A DNA stretch of 57,347 nt from Polytrichum commune (GCA_950295325.1 OX485808.1:31769180-31826526), one strand, 5' to 3'; counted from the stretch's first letter, positions 35,616 through 46,942 are shown. Notes: generated by a model not told the origin, from the sequence alone. A program made the numbers and translations.

Positions 35616-37200
35616 CACTTAGGTTGGCAGATTGGCAGACCTCTCCTTTCCTTTAGCGCACAACAACTACTACTGCTACTACTGACTACCACAACCACTT
35701 CATGGCGCCATGGTCAATGCGACAGGTCACCTCAGCTATGTACCTCTGTCTTTGTGTGTGTCTCTCTCTCTCCTTCACAAATGAAACTCGACTTCGATCT
35801 CCTCAACTCTGTTTTCACTCGATCGCAATAGCTCCTCCTCCACATCCATGTGTCAACAACAACTCACTCTTGACCTGTCCCTCCTCCCAAATTTAGCAAT
35901 GTCTGACACCACAGTGCTTTTCCTCCGCTACCTAGACCGCTCACGCCAAAACAAAACCAACACAGCACCAAACCCCGCCGCCGCTCTTCTCTTTCTCTCT
36001 GTGCACTCCCCAACACTTACTATATCACAACGTAGGAGGACAATTGCATTCCACCACTTCCCTCCCCCTTTGCTCTCACAGATTCCACGCTCCCAACCAA
36101 TCAACCAGTCAATCAAAGATCGCACCCTCTCTCTCTCGCTCTCTCGCTCTCTCACAACCACCGCCACTTCTCTCAGAGCTCGCAAACCACTTCTCACCAC
36201 TTCCCTTACACAAAAACCCGCCAAAATCTCTCTGTATCTCTCTCTCTGTCTCTCTCTCTGCCCCACCTTCTTCTTCCTCTTCCTCTTCCTCTTCCTCCTC
36301 CACTCGCCGCCGCCTCCCCCATACAAATCCAAACCCAAACCCCACAACCCGAAAAACTATAAAAACTATTGCTCACTTCCCCCTCCCCCTGTGCCTCCCT
36401 CCCTTTCCGGTTTCCTCTTCCTTTGCCCCCTCCCTGACAACATCAACGTACCTACTACCTATAGCTGCTTGCGTCAATGCGAGGGTGCCTTCCTCTTCAT
36501 CTCCTTCTTCTTCTTCTTCTTCTTCTAAGTTCTTCTTTCGTTGCTGTTCGTGATCCTTCAATGAAGTTTAGTGAAGTGAAGTTAAATAGTGTGCCTCACA
36601 TCATCACATCACATCGCATCCCACCCGACCCATCACACGAGACGAGACGAGATGAGAAGAGAAGATAAGCGAACAAACAACACATGGTGTAAGTATTCAA
36701 CGAAGTATACAAACATAACAAGTTATTTAGTTACTGGCTGACTCCTAAAGTCACTGACCGACTGACTCACTCACTGACTCACTGACTGAATCACCACGTC
36801 TCTCATCACATCACCATCCCCACCATCCCCATCACATAAGAGAGACAAACCTATATACACACACGGTAAATAACATCACACAGAGGTAATATATTTGACT
36901 ACACAGAGCCCAAGAAGGGGCCCCCTGGCAACGCTTAGCGCACCGACGCTCCTGATGGAAGACGAGGACGGGGGAGCAGCAGGGACGACGCTAGTCGATG
37001 GTGCAAGGATGGCAGCGCCCAGTCTCTGCTGCTGCTGCTGCTGCAACATCGACACCCCCAGCACGCGGCAGGCAGCGGCAGCGGCCAGCAGCGTCGGGCA
37101 GGTCGGGCAGCTTTCCCAACAACAAAAAGCAGGGCACACGGAAAGAGGGCAGAGTGAAAGCCCAGGTAGGTAGGTAGGTAGGTAGGTAGCGGGCTAGGCT
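35070..37200 (+). other. CT-rich then GC-rich region resembling a transcribed leader
   Basis: After about 400 bp of ordinary sequence upstream of the glycosyltransferase start, 35480-36560 is strongly pyrimidine-rich on the + strand, with (CT)n at 35585-35613 and CTT runs near 36505, as in long plant 5' UTRs. It ends near ACACATGGTGTAAGTATTC (36680), where a donor-like GTAAGT follows an ATG. A GC-rich block (36895-37170) follows, with CTG repeats and GGTAGGTAGG. Several long frames exist on both strands but are low-complexity (Ser/Leu/Pro or Arg/Glu), so none is called. A bidirectional promoter with the glycosyltransferase is possible. Confidence 0.4.
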
Positions 37201-37627
37201 GTGGTGGTTGGTTTGGAGTTTTTAACCCTTCAAGGCTATGAGGGTTAAAGTTTTGTAAACTACATCTATAACCGATAAAAATAAGAGACTTGGGGGAATA
37301 TGTTTCTTAGGAAGAGAAACAAATTCTAAGGAGAATGCGGAAAAAACAAACAAACAAAACAAAACAAAACACAACAAACAACTAGGTTTTTTATGTACAC
37401 TGACGAACAATACGTTGAGTACGTTTTGAACAGCAGACAACCACGAACCATTCATAAACTTCTTTTTTGAATTTGAAAATTGGATATGATACTGCACAAA
37501 CTTGTACATGTGTTGTACGCAAATTTTCACATTACATTGATAGTAAGAAAGTATGTGTTATAATGAGACATTGTATACAGATACTCGGTTTTGTTCAAGT
37601 TGCATGTAGAATCTTTAGTAATTGGTC

Positions 37628-38310
37628 TAGTGACCGCCACTCTTCAACACATCGTCAATTCTTCTAGGTATGCTCTCGTAAAGTGTTATGCAATTTTGTT
37701 CAGTGAAATTGGGATACATTGAACACACACACTCCCACGATTCTTGGATACCTCTTAGAGGTGTCATAAATTGATTCGAGTGTCGTTTGAGAAATGCCCA
37801 TAATTGTTCAACGGGGTTCTAATCCAGAGATTGTACACGCCGTTGAAGGAGTTGAAATGGTTGTGATGCCAACCATTATTGCATAATCTTGCTCGTGTGC
37901 TTGGGATCATTATCATGTTGAAAGACCAACCTACTTGGATCCAAATTGTGGTTTTGTATAGTGGACCACAATAAATTTTCTAAAATAAATTTGTATGGAT
38001 GCCTATCCATCCCACCTTCAATTTTGTACCATGTTCCCAACCCAAAAGTTGTCATGCATCCTCAAATCAACATCGACCCACCATCATGCTTCACGGTCTG
38101 ATGGACATGTTGAGGTCCAATGCGTTCTCCATCTCCAAATCAACACCATGACCTACCATCTGAGTTAAAAACTAGTAATCTTTGTCTCATCATTGAAAAT
38201 CACACGTTTCCAATCATCAATGGTCCAATTCTCGTATCTTTACCAACCCACCACCAAATTTCCTAACATTTAGGCGTTTTGATGGTTGTTTTTTCTTCAT
38301 TTAGGCCATC
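37628..38310 (-). pseudogene. Fossil Tc1-type (DD34E) transposase
   Basis: Reading the minus strand gives a recognisable Tc1-like catalytic domain: DDWKRVIFNDETK near 38220 (first Asp), GRSWCW, QHDNDPKHTSK near 37900 (second Asp) and NPVEQLWAFLKR near 37820 (catalytic Glu). The second Asp and the Glu are 34 residues apart, diagnostic of DD34E Tc1 rather than the DD39D mariners usual in plants. Three in-frame stops (after LI, after IMQ and after SLD) and a scrambled N-terminal part make it inactive. The C-terminus, down to a TAG at 37628-37630, is intact. A short repeat at 38372-38558 abuts the N-terminal end. Assignment rests on motif order and spacing. Confidence 0.88.
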
Positions 38311-38371
38311 TAGCCTAAGAAATTCCAAAAAAAAGGTTTAATTATTTTGAATTATATTCCGCTCAACCTGC

Positions 38372-38558
38372 TATTAGCCTCCGGTATTCAAAAGTACACA
38401 ATCCAATAACGCCTTACTCATGAGTTCCTTTTTTACTAACAAAAGCTCAAAAGGTTGTGTGGACAATATAGCACATGACTGACTTTGGTTGGTTACTTAT
38501 TACACCCTCATTATATAGTTATAGCATTACGTAACCCCGAATAGTAACACGCACTAAC
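38372..38558 (-). mobile_element. Short Tc1-like MITE, copy 2, next to the Tc1 fossil
   Basis: Its reverse complement reads GTGCGTGTTACTATTCGG, GGTTACGTAATGCTATAA, TATTGTCCACACAACCTTTT and GCTTTTGTTAGTAAAA, in the order of the copies at 28598 and 50929. The left (window) end is worn. It lies about 60 bp from the N-terminal end of the transposase fossil at 37628-38310. Confidence 0.65.
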
Positions 38559-38619
38559 ACGGATCAATTGGTGATAGTCAAAGCAACACGCACACTTCAT
38601 CACATTTAATCACACTTAA

Positions 38620-38990
38620 TTGGTTTGAATGTGTATGAATACTTCGTGAAAGTAGAAGGTATTAACTAGACTATTATAAAATAAACATACTAACATAAAA
38701 CACTATTTCTAGTTCCATTTTAGAATGTCAAAGACCCTTTCAAGGGTGAGTCACAAAAACTATAACCTCATCGTTAACAAGGGTTTTGTAACGTTTTTGA
38801 CTTCCAAGTTAATTACATGCTTTATTGACGGTTTCACTTCAAAAAAGAATCCCATCCAATAGTTTATTTACTCAACATAAGTGAACATATATATTGGATT
38901 TTGGACCTTGAAAATGAAGTGCACTCAATATGGGTTATATAGACAAGTAGCCTTCAAGAATCCAAGGGCAATTTTATTTTTTGAAGTTGG
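38620..38990 (+). repeat. Dispersed repeat, copy 2 (partner at 15917)
   Basis: It aligns with 15917-16280 throughout. It differs by indels, for example extra bases around TTTTGTAACGTTTTTGACTTCC. A G-run of about 11 (39026-39038) and GC-rich sequence follow. From 39050 to 40061 I see only short frames and no element boundaries. Confidence 0.7.
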
Positions 38991-40061
38991 GCAGCCATGA
39001 TGGAGGCCGGGCTAGAGACCTAACCGGGGGGGGGGGGGGAGAAGGCCAATGTCAAGGCAGGCCAAGCTTGGGCTTTTTCGGTGTTGCCCTTGCTCGGTGC
39101 CTGACGAGTGCAACGCTCGTCGGGGGTGTTTAGAGAGACGTGCCCAAAAATGATTGTTGAGAGAAAGAGAGAGAGGTGAATAATAAAAAGGATATCCTAT
39201 ATATGGGACTCAAGTAAAGTCATAAGTTTCATGTTCATAATTTTAGTCGGAATCTCCATAACTCAAGTTACAATCCAAAATATTGCTATACATCCGTTTA
39301 GAAAAATGTAAGAAAGATTCGGGTTATGTACATGTGACTCGAGTTTTGAAATTTTCTAAGTTTGTTCAAATTGTAAAGAAGGGATTTAATTTCGGAGCTA
39401 AAACTTTCCAAGCTAAACGTTGACCCAACTGACATAATAAGAAACATCCTCAAATACTTACACCCTGCCGATATCAAAAAATGTAAAATTCTCAAAATAG
39501 ATACATATATATATAGATAGGTAAATAGATAGATCATCCCAAAACCATATGGGGTAAGGAAGGGCTTAGTATATAGGGAGGTAGGCATGTGTGTATGAAT
39601 GAGGGAGCGTTTAAATTTAATTGGTGTGAAATGATGGGTAAAAATTAGGTGGAGGCGCCATGTGGCAAGAGTTTTATGTTCATAACATTATTAAGATCCA
39701 TAACAATGTTTTGTGGGACTGACAATATTATGCAGAATATTCTTCATATTAGCTTGAATGTGGGGGAATATTCTACATAACGTCGTTAGTCCCTCAGAAC
39801 ATTGTTATGGAATTGAATAATGTAATGTTCTCTCCCTCGCAAACATAACATTACTTTGCTCCTTGGCCGTGTTTTGTGGGACCATGTAATATGTGAGGAT
39901 ACATTTTCTTTGATTCCAAGGTTCCCCATTTCTGGGGAGCATTTGCCACTTAGGTTGTGTACTGTGAAACTTTCAACATGCAACTATAAATTTAGAGTGT
40001 TTTTAAATTGGAGATTCTTTCTTTGGAAAGAGGCCATCGTCTACATTGTTATGTCTAACTA

Positions 40062-40390
40062 CACTAAATATGATATTTAGTGTTTGATTATATTTAGTGT
40101 TGTTACCACCCTATCCTACTCAACACTAATTTTCAATTCTTTGATAATTAGTGTTAGACATAAATGCGCCACCACCTTCCCAACTGCCACCTCCCTTCTC
40201 CTTTTATCATTCTTAAAAAAAATTCATATCCTTACTAACACTAAATTCGTGCATGTAACTTCCACATATTACCATAGTTGATATTTAGTGTTTGAATTTA
40301 CATTTAATGTTACTTACTTTCATAGGGTTAGTGATATTTAGTGTATGTGTTCGTATTTAGTGTATCAAGCACTAAATATCATATTTAGTG
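40062..40390 (+). mobile_element. TA-target MITE with palindromic termini and a different interior
   Basis: The ends CACTAAATATGATATTTAGTG and its complement are exact, flanked by TA at 40060-40061 and 40391-40392. The interior repeats ATTTAGTG or ATTAGTGTT several times and is unrelated to the other copies. Confidence 0.78.
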
Positions 40391-40494
40391 TAGTGTGGGT
40401 TACATATTGAGTTATGTGTTGCTATAACTTTTTGCCAACATTAACGTTTTTACCCACTAAGTTATGTCATATTCTTCAGTGTACATACTAACTA

Positions 40495-40860
40495 CACTAA
40501 ATATGTTATTTAATGTCACCAATTCCGATTGTCTTCCTCAATACTAATTGTAACCCGCGGTATAGTGTCACCAACACTAAATGTTAACCCAACATTATTT
40601 GTCAATCCTTGTTTAAAAAAAATACGGGATTGTAGATTTACAGTGTTGCAATTACTGTCACTTACCAAGTGATTTTTCATCCAACTTTCAGTCATCCATG
40701 ACACTATTTCATCACAAGTTGCTGACAAAGAGAAGGTACATGTAGGGTTTCGGCCAACAGATGAACCCATCCATCACCCATTTATTCATAAGAAGTGCCA
40801 TCCAAAAAGTTACCATGGCAACATAAAATACCACATGACACTTAATGACATAATATTTAG
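40495..40860 (+). mobile_element. TA-target MITE, second copy of the 18797 type
   Basis: It begins CACTAAATATGTTATTTAATG and shares the whole interior of 18797-19170 (CACTTACCAAGTGATTTTTCA, CATCACAAGTTGCTGACAA, CATAAGAAGTGCCATCC). The right end is worn (TAATATTTAG then TA). It lies about 100 bp from the copy at 40062. From 40861 to 41900 nothing convincing is seen. Confidence 0.75.
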
Positions 40861-41901
40861 TACACTTATGCTATTTCGGTATTGAAAAACGATACTCTCG
40901 GTAAAATGTTGTAACTCCAAATGGCAACCCACACTCATTAGACCAAAACGGTATAGCCGCTTTAGGTATGTTGATGAATTTCCCATTGTAACTTTAGTAT
41001 TTACTTTAACTTAGATGTCCGGAACATTGAGATTTAGAGTTAAAAAAGTGATGGTTGAAGCCTCGAAAGTCCACTCGGTTTTGGGGCTTTGAGCAACCAC
41101 TACTACGTAAGTAAGTGAGGACAGATCACACCAACTTATGACAGTTGGAGATTCGGTCTTGGGTAAATCATCCCGTATGTCGAGATTATAATTTTAGTTT
41201 TTATGTATACTAATACATGCAATTAGGTTGTCTTCACAAATAGGTTGCCTTTTTACCCATGTAATTTACTTGTGATTTTGTCGAATTTGTATGTATAACA
41301 ATCACAAAGAAGGAAAGGGTAAAGTTTTATGTGTTTTGTTGGTGTCAGTGTATCAACATGGGACAACCTAATTGCACATATCAATGTACCTCAAGCACGG
41401 GCCAGACCAGGCACCGGTTGGTATATTGTGTGTAGTTGTGTGGTTTTGGTATGTTTTGAAACTTCTGAAAGGATTGTAACACTATACTAAACTTTTGTCT
41501 AGTATAGTTAGGAAAATTCCTCTGGATGAACGAGTGTTCGTTAGATGTGTTGTATCAAAGAACATGATTCGGTGTGGCATTGGAATTGGTGCACTAGCTT
41601 GAGTTGTCGTGTAGCACCGAGTGTCATGTGGCATCTTCTGTAGTTGCCGCCCTCTACGTTGATATGTGCAGTTCGGTTGCCAAACACTAATATATTGACA
41701 TTCTACATTGTTTGGAATATTTACTACCATGATTTTAGAAAGAAAAAGAAAAAGGAAAATATTGTGATTGCTACTTGGATGAATGAAACAAACTATAAGC
41801 TCTTGTTATTTGGTCTTGACCCAAGGCAATTTGCATGGGTAAAAAGGCAACCTATTTCGCAAAGGCGACATGATTGCAAAGAGCTCGAGGAATTATCGCA
41901 T

Positions 41902-42102
41902 AGAAGCGTACCTCTCATTCATCCAACATACAAGCCCTAAAAAAATATGCAGCTCGGATGTTACTATTTTTAAATCCACTTGAAAATGGAATTAACTTTA
42001 AGAAACCCCGAATTAGTTTAGTCCAAGTCATTTGAGATGAATCAGCCACAAACCTATAGGGGGTCAAAAAGTTACGTTGGATGAATGAGAGGTATGCTTG
42101 TA
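41902..42102. mobile_element. MITE with CCTCTCATTCATCCAAC ends, copy 1
   Basis: GCGTACCTCTCATTCATCC at the left is inverted as GGATGAATGAGAGGTATGC at the right. The interior has AAGTCATTTGAGATGAATC and AAACCTATAGGGGGTCAA. Related copies are at 42166-42375 (inverted relative to this one) and 53509-53690. Confidence 0.72.
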
Positions 42103-42165
42103 TGCAACGAAACCCTCTTCCCCTTGTAGTGTTTCTTCATCAACATTTCCGGGGAGAGAGAATCA

Positions 42166-42375
42166 TCGTATACGAGCTCACCTCTCATCCATCCAACATA
42201 AAACCACAAACCCCCATAGGTTTGTTGCCAATTCATCTCAAATGATTACAAGTAAACTAATTTGGGGCCTTTAGAGCTAATTCCGATGTCAAATCAACTT
42301 CAAAAGGTAACCTCCATGTTGCATACTATTTCAGGGCTTTTATGTTGGATGCATGAGAGGTACGCTCATCATGAT
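42166..42375. mobile_element. MITE with CCTCTCATCCATCCAAC ends, copy 2
   Basis: The ends are CACCTCTCATCCATCCAACAT and GTTGGATGCATGAGAGGTACG. The interior contains CCCCCATAGGTTTGTTGCC and ATTCATCTCAAATGATTAC, the reverse complement of copy 1, so the two adjacent copies form a larger inverted pair. From 42376 to 42941 no gene is seen. Confidence 0.7.
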
Positions 42376-42949
42376 GATGCACTATCTCCGATACGGCTAG
42401 GGATTTGTGACATCTACATAAACTCACCCACTGCATAGGTGAAAACATAATGGACTATACTATAACTCGTAAATAGTTATCTATAAACGATTTGACTCTA
42501 TTTCTTTCTTCGGGTGATGTAGGAAGGGAAGGCGCCGCGCGGTGTTAGTCAACTTTTTTTCTTTTTCTTATGCAAATTTCACGGCGACATTACTCTTAAG
42601 CAGCTAAACAACACCAAAAACCTCAAATCAATGCACGGATTGTTAACTAGAATGAAACAACCCTCAACCTTATACGAGACTTGTTTCAACTAAAACCCCT
42701 TCATCCAAGATGGACGAGTCGCCATAGATGCCACGAATCCCAAGCCTTCCCATATTTCCCACTACACACAATGTAACATTATTTGGGAGAGGCATAAAAA
42801 CGTGAGAGGGAAAATCATGAAGGTAAAATGCGAGCTTGAGTGACGGGGCTTGGGCGTGGGGTTGTCAGCTTTAATTTGGCCCCCAAAGTCCAAGGCCCTC
42901 GGCAACTTAAGAGGCCGTTTTGGGGGTTTGCGGGAAGGGGCCATATCAC

Positions 42950-44277
42950 CAGTGTTCAAGATTGAAGCCCTCATATGAGTTTCATTTTGAAGGGCTCTAA
43001 AATTTGAGCCCTTCGGTTGAAGGGCTAGTTCAAATTCAAGACGTCAATTCAGTAATATAGAAATAAAATATAAAAAACTCATATTAAACTTATGCATGAT
43101 TTATATGGTGCATGCTTCCAATACAATGTGAAGAATTAAGAATCAACCATCTAACTCCACCTCTTCTAGTGATAATGCCCTACGCTTGTTGGTTCTTGTG
43201 CCAATTTTCCAAGATTCAAAAATACTATCCCAATCCATGAATTCAACTCCTAACCCATTTAGACTAACCCTCATTAAAGCATCTAGTGTGTCAAGGTTGA
43301 GTCTAGTTCTCCTTTCACTCTTAACCCAATTTTGCTTTGAAAAACCACGCTCACAAACAGCAGTGCTAGTTGGGATCACAAGTATGGCTTGCCATAGCGA
43401 CATCATAGTTGGCCAATTAATCATGAACTCCCGGTCATTGCCACAAAAAACCCAAGCTTCTTGCATACTTCGGCGTTCACAAACGGAACATAACATCTCC
43501 ACGAATTCTAGCAATTCCGCATTGCATTGATTAACAAGGTCATCGCTCCAACGGAAATGTGTCACCAACCGGTTCAACCATTGTTCCGTTAATGTCCCTC
43601 TATCCAATTCATCTACGGGATAGTGCTTCGGGCTAAAAAGCCGGGCCGCATTGAAAATGGACAAGTCAGGAAATCGATCATTGAGTGAATCGATGATCTT
43701 CTGCACATACTGCCTCCCCAACATGATGCATGCCTCCAATGAGCCTCCTACGTCACACTCGGGCATGGAATCATAATGCAAGATATGCATTTTTTCACAC
43801 CCAAAACTATCAACATACAATATCTGCCCATTGGGTACTACCTCGCGGAGAAACTTTCCTAGGTGTTTGGTTGTCAGGCCAAAACTTACACCCAGATAGT
43901 GTCTACGAAACAAGCTGATTGTTACATCAATCGTAGAAGCTATGCTAGTGATATCTACAAGATCAAACTGAAACTTGCGATTGACCTTATTCAACTCTGA
44001 TAATATATCAACTAGCATGTGAATGAAAAATTGGAACTGAAGAGAAGTTAGATCCTTGTACCATGTGGGTTCTTCAACCTCCCAAAGTTACCATGTACAG
44101 CGACCTCCTCGTCACTGTAGCGCTACAGTGTTGACGGGTGTAAAAATTTTGAAGACGTCAAGTGAAGTTTTCATTTTGAGTTTGGGGTTGCATTTTGAAG
44201 GGCTGTTTTGAGAGAGGTATATTTTGAAGGGCCAAATCGCGTTTGAAGGGCATTGAAGACTTCAATCTTGAACACTG
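42950..44277 (-). mobile_element. Short hAT transposon with intact ends and 8-bp target duplication
   Basis: The ends are perfect 18-bp inverted repeats starting CAGTGTTCAAG (42950-42967 and 44260-44277). The flanking octamers CATATCAC at 42942-42949 and 44278-44285 are identical, which is the hAT-sized target duplication. Subterminal TGAAGGGC occurs in or near both ends (about 42988, inverted at 43007, 43019, 44196, 44225 and 44243), as expected for transposase-binding repeats. The 1328-bp element carries only the C-terminal part of a transposase, so it is an internally deleted derivative. Identical flanks and perfect TIRs indicate a fairly recent insertion. Confidence 0.94.
43143..44018 (-). 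CDS. Truncated hAT transposase, C-terminal part
   Basis: The 291-codon frame is uninterrupted. Its C-terminal region contains the hAT dimerisation block, with IPTSTAVCERGFS followed by an RTRLNLDTLDALMRV helix, as in plant and animal hAT transposases of the ZNF862-like type. The homologous frame extends upstream of the ATG as EVEEPTWYKDL back to a stop near 44089, so the ATG at 44018 is an internal methionine. The BED zinc finger and first catalytic Asp regions of full-length (600-800 residue) transposases are absent, and the element's outer end begins within about 250 bp. It could not catalyse transposition alone. Whether the remnant is expressed is unknown. Confidence 0.88.
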   Translation of the reverse strand: MLVDILSELNKVNRKFQFDLVDITSIASTIDVTISLFRRHYLGVSFGLTTKHLGKFLREVVPNGQILYVDSFGCEKMHILHYDSMPECDVGGSLEACIMLGRQYVQKIIDSLNDRFPDLSIFNAARLFSPKHYPVDELDRGTLTEQWLNRLVTHFRWSDDLVNQCNAELLEFVEMLCSVCERRSMQEAWVFCGNDREFMINWPTMMSLWQAILVIPTSTAVCERGFSKQNWVKSERRTRLNLDTLDALMRVSLNGLGVEFMDWDSIFESWKIGTRTNKRRALSLEEVELDG

Positions 44278-44320
44278 CATATCACACGGGGCTTATGACA
44301 CGGTGGGATCTCGAGCGGCA

Positions 44321-45159
44321 GGCGGTGAATCCATCCTTCCTTTTGGACATGCACTCCCAATTTTCTATTGTTCCCGGTTGTCCAAGGACTCTCTTCCATT
44401 ACTTTGGACCCAAATCCCCATGTTTTTCAACCGGTTTACGTTTCGTGCCCGACCGGGCTAGGCTAGGGTAGAGTAGAGTAGAGTAGGTGCCCATAGATTA
44501 CAACGGAGAAGCCAAAATTTGAAGGTGATGTGGGTTATTTGGCTAGTTTTACATGTTCTTCGGCTTATCCCGATGATATTTACACAACAAAGCTTGTGTT
44601 GCATTAGCGAGTTTGCGACAAGGCATCGGCGACAATCGGATCTCCTCTGATTTAGTCATGGTTATTGAGAGTGTGTCTTAATTGACGCCTTGGTTAAATA
44701 CATAGGCCCTCCCAGTTGTGTTCATTGTTGAGGTCGGAGGCGGTGAATCCATCCTTCCTTTTGGATGTGCACTCTGGATTTTCTATTGTTCTCGGTCGCC
44801 CAAGGACTCTCTTCCATTACTTTGGACCCAAATCCCCATGTTTTTCAACCAGTTTACGTTTTGTGCCCATCCGGGCTAGAGTAGAGTAGAGTAGAGTGGG
44901 TGCCCATGAGCAAAACCCCATAGATTACAATGTAAAAGCCGAAAACCGAAGGCGATGTGGGTTATTCGGCTAGTTTTACATGTCCTTCGGTTTCTCTGGA
45001 TGATATCTACACAACGGAGCTTGTGTTGCATTGGCAAATTTGCAACGAGGCATCAACGACAATCGGATCTCCTATGACTCAGTTATGGTTATTGAGAGTG
45101 TGTCTTTATTGACACCTTGATTAGGTACATAGGTTCTCCCAGTTGTGTTTATTGTTGAG
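44321..45159 (+). repeat. Two-copy 418-bp tandem duplication
   Basis: GGCGGTGAATCCATCCTTCC starts copies at 44321 and 44739. Both continue through GGACTCTCTTCCATTACTTT, a GTAGAGTAGAGTAG run, GCTAGTTTTACATGT, CGACAATCGGATCTCCT and GTTATTGAGAGTGTGTCTT to ATTGTTGAG. They differ by scattered substitutions and a ~15-bp indel after GTGCCCAT. Frames are not conserved between copies. Confidence 0.88.
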
Positions 45160-46441
45160 TTTGGAGGAGTCAGTATGGTTTGAAGACGTAATCCGATTTC
45201 CTTTTAAACATGTGTGTCTATGGCATTTGTTTTTTGATCATCACCTAACCACACACCAATCGAATATAGTTGTACAATTGAGAAAGTGATCGAGTGGCAC
45301 ATGTGTACCTTGATTGTTGTAAGGAAGGAGATTAGAACTTTCCATCTCTATATATTAGAGACATGGATACAAATGTCGGTTCCCATTGGAGCAACCGGGG
45401 TGAAGCCACAAATAACATAGTAGTGTTTACGATGATTTAAACACTAATTTTATCTCAAACCCCTATGGAAGCAAGCATAGATGAAGAGCCTCTTTGCATG
45501 CGGATTGTTGCGACCTCTCAATGTAAGGTATGTGAGTGCTATGCAATTACTCTTTGTAATTAGACATTCTTTGATCCTCGTCAAACCCATAAAGACACGT
45601 GTTCAAAAGAAATCAGACTCACATCTTCAAATTTTATTAAGTACTCCACACTCAACAATAAAACCCAGTTAGGAGGAACTATGTATTCCGTTAAGGAATC
45701 AACAAACATGCACTTTCGATAATCACACAACTAAATTAAAGGAGGTATGATTTTCAATCCGATTTTTGCCTATGCTTCATCATAGATCTGCTCGTACAAC
45801 ACAAACTTCATTGTGCAAACCTAATCGGTAGAAGTTGGAGAACATGTAAAACACAATCCAATTAACACCCACACATCCAATTAACCTTAGAGCTTTATAA
45901 GCTTCAATGCTAGAGCATTTCCAACCTTTACAAAACCTCTTTTGAGAGAGTTGTTTGTAGTAATGAGGTTTGCCCCCAAGTTCTTGCCCGAACCCGAATT
46001 TTTTTGGGGGGTTTATGCGGGACGGGGCATATCTATCACACAAACTAATTAACCTCGAGGTTGGATCTCGGTGAGCTATGACAGGTCGCCCCGGACTTTG
46101 GACGTTAGCATACTATGATGAACTTGTGTATTGGAATGCGTGTTACACCATTAAAGTAGTTGGAGATTTTGTAAGCGGATCATTAGGTGCATTCTCGCTA
46201 AAATAATTAGTGTAAACTTGAGTAAGAGGGAATCATTCCCTACGGCCAGATAGTGGGAGTGGCATCCGGTGACGAATCTATAATATAACTTAAACTAAAA
46301 TTATGTTACGAGTGGGTTGGTACCTAGCCGTACAACTTCAACACTTTCGTTTGGGCATTTTTATTGCCCCAACGTACCCAAAAAATGCTCACTCCCACCA
46401 CTATGGAAATTGTGGGGTTACATTAGGTTGGGGTTACACTA
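45160..46441. other. No gene seen; D-family remnants
   Basis: About 45174-45240 carries a D-family motif (AATCCGATTTCCTTTTAAAC, ATGTGTGTCTATGGC). About 45644-45760 matches 29577-29690. Nothing else is identifiable; the short frames have no domains. Confidence 0.45.
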
Positions 46442-46942
46442 GGGTCACTTCACACACACGAGGTTGAGAGCCCGTGACCGTTGCACTTCAAGCACTCTCA
46501 TTGGTGGAAAAGGCGGAGCCGGTCCAAGGTCACTTCACACTACGCTTGAGGGACCAACGGAGTAAGTGAATGCAAGGTGGATGTAAAGTGTACATGGATT
46601 CCTACACGGCATCAAATGGATTGTGCTTCATGGTCACTCGGACTATTTTCCAAACCCACCTCTTGGAGGTAGGCCTAACACAAAACTGGGAGACCGTGGC
46701 ACTCCAAACGTTCACAACTATCGATTTATTCTATTTTATCATGTGTGAGAACCCGCATGGATAGAAATTCATTGAAATAGCATTTGGTTGAGGGCCCGGT
46801 CACATAGGACTTCACACTACACTTGAGGATCCGTGACCACACTGCATGATTTTGGAGGTGTCTTGGGACGGCCTTTGGACACTTTCTTTTGGGCTCTCAC
46901 AATTTCATGGTCATGGCTCTTGGCTCGTGTGTGAAGTGGCCC
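46442..46942 (-). mobile_element. PIF/Harbinger-like MITE, reverse copy
   Basis: GGGTCACTTCACACACACGAG at the left and CTCGTGTGTGAAGTGGCCC at the right match the ends at 26529-27031, and the interior is its reverse. The flanking triplets CTA and TTG no longer agree, so the insertion is older or an edge was altered. No coding sequence. Confidence 0.82.

Noticed and set aside
35848-36553. Frames of 139-226 codons rich in Ser, Leu and Pro (or Arg and Glu on the other strand)
   Set aside because: They arise from CT-repeat DNA; both strands are open at once and no non-repetitive domain exists.
36876-37173. GC-rich frames on both strands with a CTG/CAG repeat
   Set aside because: It looks superficially like a poly-Gln exon, but there is no conserved context, splice support or domain on either strand.
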